From an uncultured Gemmatimonadota bacterium (GTDB lineage: Bacteria > Gemmatimonadota > Gemmatimonadetes > Gemmatimonadales > Gemmatimonadaceae), in NCBI GenBank assembly GCA_902826615.1, contig CADEFN010000002.1, positions 310,001-374,000 of the forward strand: 64,000 nucleotides of DNA, in the 5' to 3' direction. The notes below the pieces were generated by a model, which had not been told where the DNA came from, searched no databases, and saw only the letters and a program-made list of their open reading frames with translations. Each line of letters opens with the position of its first letter. Within the stretch, counting starts at the first letter, position 1. The position numbers were made by a program, and so were the translations under genes. This document shows, in pieces, positions 59,442-64,000 of this stretch.

Positions 59442-60742
59442 GAAACCCTCGGGCCTCGGGCCACGACACGATCTTTCGAAATCCGCGCAATCGAGGTGGT
59501 TCCCGCCTGCTTCATGACCAGTTCCAGTTCACGCCGGAGCAGCAGAAGCACCGTCTCCACTCCCTCCTGTCCGAACGCGCCGAGCCCCCAGATGTAGGGG
59601 CGTCCGATGCCCACGGCACTCGCGCCTAACGCCAATCCCTTGAAGATGTCGGTGCCTCGGCGTACGCCACCGTCGAGCTCGACGGGGATCCGTCCCCGCA
59701 CCGCCGCCACCACCTCGGGGAGACTCTCGATGGTGCCGCGCAACGAGTTCTCGGCGCGCCCGCCGTGATTGGAGACAAACAAACCGTCCACACCATGTTG
59801 CACCGCGAGCGCCGCATCCTCGCCGGTCACAATCCCCTTGAGCAGCACCTTCATGGAGGTCGTGTCCTTGAGTCGCTTCACGAAGTCCCAGGTCGGTGTT
59901 CCCACCTCGGGGATGGGTGTCTCGGGAGCGAACTCGGCGATGTTGGGCTTGCGGCGATTGTCGCGGTCGTCGATGAGACCACTGATCCCCGGCGCCGGCT
60001 TGCCCCCCTTGTGACAGTTCGAGCACTCGCGGGTGTCCACCTGTTGTGCCCGCAGCAGCGTTTCGCGATTACTCCCGCCTAACAAGTCGACGGTAAAGGC
60101 GACAGCCGGGGCACCTGCGCGTTCCACGCGTTTCACCAGCTGACGGGTCTGCGCCCAGTCGAGGCGGTGATAGAGCTGCATCCACACCGGACCGCCGCGG
60201 GCCGCGATGACGTCCTCGATGGAGGTGGTGGCCACGGTCGACAACACCTGCAGGTGATTGCGCGCCTTGGCCGCCCGCGCCACCGCCAACTCGCCATCCG
60301 CGTGAAAGGCCTTCTGGCTGCCAACGGGACAGAGGACGATCGGCGTATCGAATCGGGTGCCGAACAACGACACCGAGGTGTCCACCTTGCTCACGTCGAC
60401 CAAACGACGCATGCGCATGGCCCAGCGCTGGTAGGCATCGCGATTGGCCTGGATGGTGCCGTCGTCGTCCGACCCCGTCATCAGGTAGCCCCAGTGCGCG
60501 ACGGGAATGTTCTTCTTCGCGACCGGCTCGAAGTCAAAAACGTTGATCGCCTGACCAGCGGCCGTAATCAGCGGGTCCTGCGCCACATCCTGCGCCAGTT
60601 CGAAGGCCTCGATCTGCTGGTCGTGCGGTCCAGCCAGGAGGGAACGGAAGTGCCGCAGATCGACGCCCGCGGCGGCCAGCAAAGGTGTGCCGGCCAGGAA
60701 GGCCAGAAATCGGCGTCGTGACTCGAACTCGCTTTCGGACAT
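59438..60742 (-). CDS. FMN-dependent alpha-hydroxy-acid oxidase with CxxCH motif, exported
   Basis: 434 aa from the ATG at 60742 (a start at 60775 adds 11 residues). The N-terminal SRRRFLAFLAGTPLLAAAG looks like a Tat signal. The TIM barrel resembles lactate oxidase/LldD: FDTPIVLCPVGSQKAFH, QLYHRLDW, active-site His in VSNHGGRAE, and VELDGGVRRGTDIFKGLALGA for FMN binding. In the loop after the LLGGSNRETL strand is CSNCH (residues 240-244), a c-type heme-attachment motif, with GG/P-rich flanks. Heme would allow electron passage to periplasmic acceptors. Coupled to an MFS gene downstream. Confidence 0.88.
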   Translation of the reverse strand: MSESEFESRRRFLAFLAGTPLLAAAGVDLRHFRSLLAGPHDQQIEAFELAQDVAQDPLITAAGQAINVFDFEPVAKKNIPVAHWGYLMTGSDDDGTIQANRDAYQRWAMRMRRLVDVSKVDTSVSLFGTRFDTPIVLCPVGSQKAFHADGELAVARAAKARNHLQVLSTVATTSIEDVIAARGGPVWMQLYHRLDWAQTRQLVKRVERAGAPAVAFTVDLLGGSNRETLLRAQQVDTRECSNCHKGGKPAPGISGLIDDRDNRRKPNIAEFAPETPIPEVGTPTWDFVKRLKDTTSMKVLLKGIVTGEDAALAVQHGVDGLFVSNHGGRAENSLRGTIESLPEVVAAVRGRIPVELDGGVRRGTDIFKGLALGASAVGIGRPYIWGLGAFGQEGVETVLLLLRRELELVMKQAGTTSIARISKDRVVARGPRVS

Positions 60743-60802
60743 GAGTTGGGGCAGGGGTGCGCAATTCTGCCCCACGATTCGCGCCGAGGGAAGTCGCGCG
60801 TG

Positions 60803-61462
60803 CTACTCCTCGGCGCCGTCGCGCAGCACGCTGGCGAAGTACGCCGGGAGATCGATCACCAGTGGCGCGCTCTCCGGCGCGGGCTGCCACTCGATTCGAT
60901 CGGTGCGGATGAGTGGTTCATCGCTGCCCGGAAGCCAATGCTCCAGGTGGCATTCGTCGAGATCGACGATCCAGTAGTCGCGGAGTCCGCGACGCTGAAA
61001 TTCTTCGCGCTTGATCACGCGGTCGGCGCGCCGTGAGTACGGTGACAACACCTCGATCGCGAGGACCATGTCACGCCCCTCGCCATACTTCATGCCGAGG
61101 ATGGTTTTGGGCCTCACGATAACCAGCACATCCGGCTGCACCTCGGTTTTCTCGGAGTACCTGATGGCGGTGGGCGCGACAAACACTTCGAGGCCCAGTC
61201 CCCCTGCGTAGTCGCGAAGGCGGAATGCGAGCGCGAGCGCCGCGCGCTGATGGACCATCGACGGGGCCGGGCTCACGAGCAGCTCCCCGTTGACGAGTTC
61301 GTATCGGTTGCCGTCGTCAGGCAGTGTTTGGAGCAACTCCACTGTCCACTCGAAGGGCCGAGGGATGGATTCGGCGGTCATGGCCATAGCGTGCGCTCGG
61401 CGCTGAGGGATGGATTCGGCGGGGCTGGCCATAGCGTACGCTCGGCGGGTTGGGTTGGGCAA
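60803..61462 (-). CDS. Uma2-family (DUF820) PD-(D/E)XK nuclease-like protein
   Basis: 219 aa from the most upstream ATG; starts at 61387 or 61381 are equally possible because a 45-bp tandem duplication covers the 5' end. Core: RYELVNGELLVSPAPS, then VQPDVLVIV (PD), MVLAIEVLSP (ExE/K region) and RDYWIVDLDECHLEHW. Uma2 proteins have a restriction-endonuclease fold; activity is mostly unproven. The family is common in bacteria with large accessory genomes. Confidence 0.85.
   Translation of the reverse strand: MPNPTRRAYAMASPAESIPQRRAHAMAMTAESIPRPFEWTVELLQTLPDDGNRYELVNGELLVSPAPSMVHQRAALALAFRLRDYAGGLGLEVFVAPTAIRYSEKTEVQPDVLVIVRPKTILGMKYGEGRDMVLAIEVLSPYSRRADRVIKREEFQRRGLRDYWIVDLDECHLEHWLPGSDEPLIRTDRIEWQPAPESAPLVIDLPAYFASVLRDGAEE
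61361..61450. repeat. 45-bp tandem duplication
   Basis: Two adjacent 45-bp copies (61361-61405 and 61406-61450), beginning AGGGATGGATTCGGCGG and ending GCTCGGCG, differ at only a handful of positions. 45 is a multiple of three, so the reading frame of the Uma2 gene is kept, duplicating its start region. Confidence 0.85.
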
Positions 61463-61556
61463 GCGAACATACGCCGAGAGTAGCAGCGCGTGTGTGTATG
61501 CCCATCATCATCCTGTCCCTTATCGCGTCATTTTTTGTGCACCGAGCTGATGCGCG

Positions 61557-62747
61557 TTAGACACGCGCCGTGTGGAGCCAGTGGAGCTGCCGCTCAGTTG
61601 CCACCTTGGGGATATTCTTCAGGGCGATGTTGCGCAGACGTCTGGCCCAGCGTGGTTTGAGGTGGGCGAGCCAGCCCAGATTGCGTGCGTCTCGCACAAT
61701 GCGCGCGACGCGTGCTCTGCGGACTCGTTCATAGCGTGCAAAGGCCTCGGCGTGCGTGGTGCATTGCGACAGCGCGCGGGCCAGGGCGAGTGCGTCTTCC
61801 ATGGCCTGTGCCCCTCCCTGTCCCAGGTTAGGGGTCATGGCGTGTGCGGCGTCGCCGGACAACACCACGCGTCCGCTCGACCAGGACCGCAGTGGTAGCA
61901 GGTCGTGGACGTCGGTGCGAATGATCTCCTGAACGGGGGTACGGGCGATGAGATCGGAAACAGGTGCCGGGAAGGCTGCATAACGATGACGGACCGCTTC
62001 CGCACGCTCGCTGCACGTTTCACTCGCGCCGGCGTGCGCAAGGAATGGTGCAAACCAGTAGACCTCATCGGGTGCAATTCGGCCGAAGCCAAAGCGGTTC
62101 TCCCCACCCCAGATTTCGCACGCCCGCTCGGGCAGCCGTGCGGACACACTCAGGCGTGCCACACCGCGATAGCAGCTTTGCCCGCTGTACCTCAGCGTGG
62201 CGTCGGGGAAGATCGACTGCCTGACGAGTGAATGGATTCCATCGGCACCCACCAGCACATCACACGTGACGTCGGTGCCGTCGTCAAAGTGTGCCGTGAC
62301 CCCAGCCGGTTGCTGCACCAGCGACCGGAACACTTTCCCCAGGTGTAGCGTGCCAGGCTGAAGGTGCCCGGCAAGTACGTGATGCAGCTGGGCCCGGTGG
62401 ATGAAGACCATCGGCTGACCGTGCGACTCGGGTCCCGCGTCAAATGTCGCGCGACTCAGCAGGTCGTCGCCCTCCCAGACCTCGGCGCCTTCGAGGACCA
62501 TCCCCGCACGACGCACCGACTCCGAGACGCCAAGCTGCGAGAGTACGTACATGGCGTTAGGCGGCACCCCAATGCCCGCCCCAACCGGCCTGAACTCGGC
62601 CGCGGCCTCGAACACCTCGGCGTGGATGCCATGCTGCTGCAGTGCAATCGCGGTCGTGAGCCCGCCAATGCCACCACCGATGATCACAACACGCACGAGC
62701 CCCTCCCGCTCCCGGACTGGGGGAGCAACCCGTCGCATGGTGTGCAC
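61557..62747 (-). CDS. FAD-dependent monooxygenase (salicylate/PHBH-like)
   Basis: 396 aa from 62747, or 379 aa from GTG 62696, which directly precedes the dinucleotide motif VVIIGGGIGGLTTAIAL. Group A flavin monooxygenase: DGTDVTCDVLVGADGIHS (DG motif), VVLSGDAAHAMTPNLGQGGAQAMEDALAL (GD motif). Members hydroxylate aromatics such as salicylate or 6-hydroxynicotinate, or act on antibiotics (TetX-like). No catabolic genes adjoin it. A CGTTAGGC octamer encodes Pro-Asn in antisense. Confidence 0.88.
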   Translation of the reverse strand: MHTMRRVAPPVREREGLVRVVIIGGGIGGLTTAIALQQHGIHAEVFEAAAEFRPVGAGIGVPPNAMYVLSQLGVSESVRRAGMVLEGAEVWEGDDLLSRATFDAGPESHGQPMVFIHRAQLHHVLAGHLQPGTLHLGKVFRSLVQQPAGVTAHFDDGTDVTCDVLVGADGIHSLVRQSIFPDATLRYSGQSCYRGVARLSVSARLPERACEIWGGENRFGFGRIAPDEVYWFAPFLAHAGASETCSERAEAVRHRYAAFPAPVSDLIARTPVQEIIRTDVHDLLPLRSWSSGRVVLSGDAAHAMTPNLGQGGAQAMEDALALARALSQCTTHAEAFARYERVRRARVARIVRDARNLGWLAHLKPRWARRLRNIALKNIPKVATERQLHWLHTARV

Positions 62748-63005
62748 GGGCGCAGCCCGGGCAATCCCGGGCGACTGATATTGATCATGTCCGTCATGGT
62801 TTCGTTTTTGAGCTACGCGGCCCTGGTGCCCGCCCGTTCATGTTATCGCCTCCCGAGACAGGCCACATGAACCGAAGGACCCGGGTCATCCGACCCTGAG
62901 GACTTGCCAGTCGCCTCTTTTCCCGGACCATTCGGCACCTGACCTGCTGCGCTTCCCGGTACCGGAGCACATCTTGGAGGCGTTCCCGTTCCCCGGACAT
63001 TGCCC

Positions 63006-64000
63006 ATGCGCTCAGCCGTACCGTTCCTTCTTCTGGCCCTTGCTGCGATCCCCGCGGCAGCCCAGCGCCCCATGACCATCGACGACATGATGGACCTCAA
63101 GAATGTGGGGTCTGTTCAGGTCTCACCCGATGGGTCTCGCATTCTCTACACCATCAGCGGCTGGGAGCATCCGGCCGCGAAGGACACCAGCAAGGGTGAC
63201 CGCCACGACATGCGATCGCATGTCTGGATGATCCGAAAGGATGGCACCGGCAACCGGCAGCTGACATTTGGAGAGCGTGGTGAGTCCGCGCCGACCTGGT
63301 CGCCGGATGGTCAGTACATCGCCTTTGTCACAGCGCGTGGTGCGGCGACGGGCGAGGACGGCCCTCGGCCGCAGATCTGGCTGATGCACGCCGATGGCGG
63401 CGAGGCCTTTGCTCTTACCACGGCTCGCGATGGTGTGGGCGGCTACACCTGGTCCCCGGACTCCCGCTCGATCGCCTATCTCACCACCGACTCGCTCACA
63501 CGCGAGGCCGAGGCCCGAACACGACGCCGCGATGACCCCAAGACGTTTGAAGGGGATCAGCGTATGTCGCACGCCTGGGTAATCAACGTGGCGAGCAAGC
63601 AGGCCTCCAAGATCACCAGTGGCGCTTTCTCAGTGGCGGGCACACCGGCGTGGGCCCCGGACAGCAAACGTCTCGCCGTGCTGACACGTCCCTCCACCCT
63701 CATTCGTGATGAACGACGTGAGGCGTGGATTGTGACGGTGGACAGCAAGGCCACCGAGAAGATTGCGGTACCGGCAAACGTGACGATGCAGGGTACGCCG
63801 GCCTGGTCACCCGATGGCCGCATGCTGGCCTTTGGCGGTCTGGCAGAAGACTGGAAGCCTAACGCTGACGGGATGTATCCCCGTTCACTGCGCAACACGA
63901 CGTTGTACCTGTACGATGTCGCCGCGAAGAGCTCGAAGAGTGCGGCCAGTCCACAGCTGGACAACTCGGTGGGCAACATGCGCTGGACCAAGGATGGAGG
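63006..64000 (+). CDS. S9 family peptidase, N-terminal part
   Basis: 331 codons visible, continuing past the right edge. The signal peptide (MRSAVPFLLLALAAIPAAAQ) is followed by a beta-propeller domain with repeated WSPDG/SPDG-type blades: VSPDGSRILYTISG, TWSPDGQYIAFV, TWSPDSRSIAYL, AWAPDSKRLAVL and AWSPDGRMLAFGG. This is the acylaminoacyl-peptidase/prolyl oligopeptidase layout; the catalytic alpha/beta hydrolase domain lies beyond the window. Exported peptidase. Includes a CCTAACG octamer as Pro-Asn. Confidence 0.88.
   Translation, partial: MRSAVPFLLLALAAIPAAAQRPMTIDDMMDLKNVGSVQVSPDGSRILYTISGWEHPAAKDTSKGDRHDMRSHVWMIRKDGTGNRQLTFGERGESAPTWSPDGQYIAFVTARGAATGEDGPRPQIWLMHADGGEAFALTTARDGVGGYTWSPDSRSIAYLTTDSLTREAEARTRRRDDPKTFEGDQRMSHAWVINVASKQASKITSGAFSVAGTPAWAPDSKRLAVLTRPSTLIRDERREAWIVTVDSKATEKIAVPANVTMQGTPAWSPDGRMLAFGGLAEDWKPNADGMYPRSLRNTTLYLYDVAAKSSKSAASPQLDNSVGNMRWTKDG

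Noticed and set aside
2239-63864. CGTTAGGC copies as individual attC or attI sites
   Set aside because: Single copies lack a paired box and stem, and most lie in uninterrupted conserved coding sequence.

Overview
The window is a dense, roughly 65% GC stretch of bacterial chromosome with about 55 protein genes. I saw no rRNA, tRNA or CRISPR array. Several traits fit Gemmatimonadota: many secreted serine hydrolases and peptidases, a TonB receptor, futalosine-route menaquinone genes, DUF4097 and HEAT proteins, and PadR plus ECF-sigma regulated efflux. That assignment is an inference from gene content; no marker gene was compared.

Layout. 1-9700: housekeeping and secreted hydrolases (M42 peptidase end, serine hydrolase, HEAT protein, HDAC-like deacetylase, alpha/beta hydrolase, endonuclease III, cyclophilin, DUF4097 protein). 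9800-16900: an HD protein, then a tightly packed run of ECF sigma, membrane partner, Spy-like protein, TolC, HlyD/MacA-type adaptor and FtsX-type permease, followed by a PadR repressor. 17100-27300: a KUP potassium carrier, a four-gene minus-strand oxidative operon (GcvT-like, two FAD oxidoreductases, Rieske oxygenase) and a TonB receptor. 27500-39300: PDZ protein, membrane ferritin, a dehydratase/OCD-family pair, leuS, a chemoreceptor-like protein, glycosylasparaginase, a nucleotidyltransferase pair and an M28 peptidase.

39302-43712 is the most unusual region. Base composition falls to about 50% GC in sampled lines. It encodes three co-directional genes: a P-loop ATPase with C-terminal zinc ribbon and winged helix, a Gp37/Gp68 (DUF5131) protein with a three-cysteine motif, and a TcmP-like partner. 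The set ends in an element that looks like an integron attC site. A homologous element lies 4.3 kb downstream, again directly behind a stop codon. No integron integrase is in the window. I consider this a transferred module of unknown function; nucleic-acid modification or phage defence is a hypothesis.

43700-64000 returns to chromosome-like content: gamma-glutamyltransferase-like enzyme with a Ser in place of the usual Thr nucleophile, serine hydrolase, methyltransferase, nitronate monooxygenase, mqnD/mqnB with an OPT transporter, D-aminoacylase-like amidohydrolase, arginase plus archaeal-type ornithine cyclodeaminase, an FMN hydroxy-acid oxidase with a CxxCH motif plus MFS carrier, a Uma2 nuclease-like protein, an FAD monooxygenase and the start of an S9 peptidase.

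Across the whole window the octamer CGTTAGGC occurs at least 24 times counting both strands, mostly as a Leu-Gly pair written with the otherwise rare TTA codon. It is spelled like the integron core box GTTRRRY, but lies mainly inside ordinary conserved genes.
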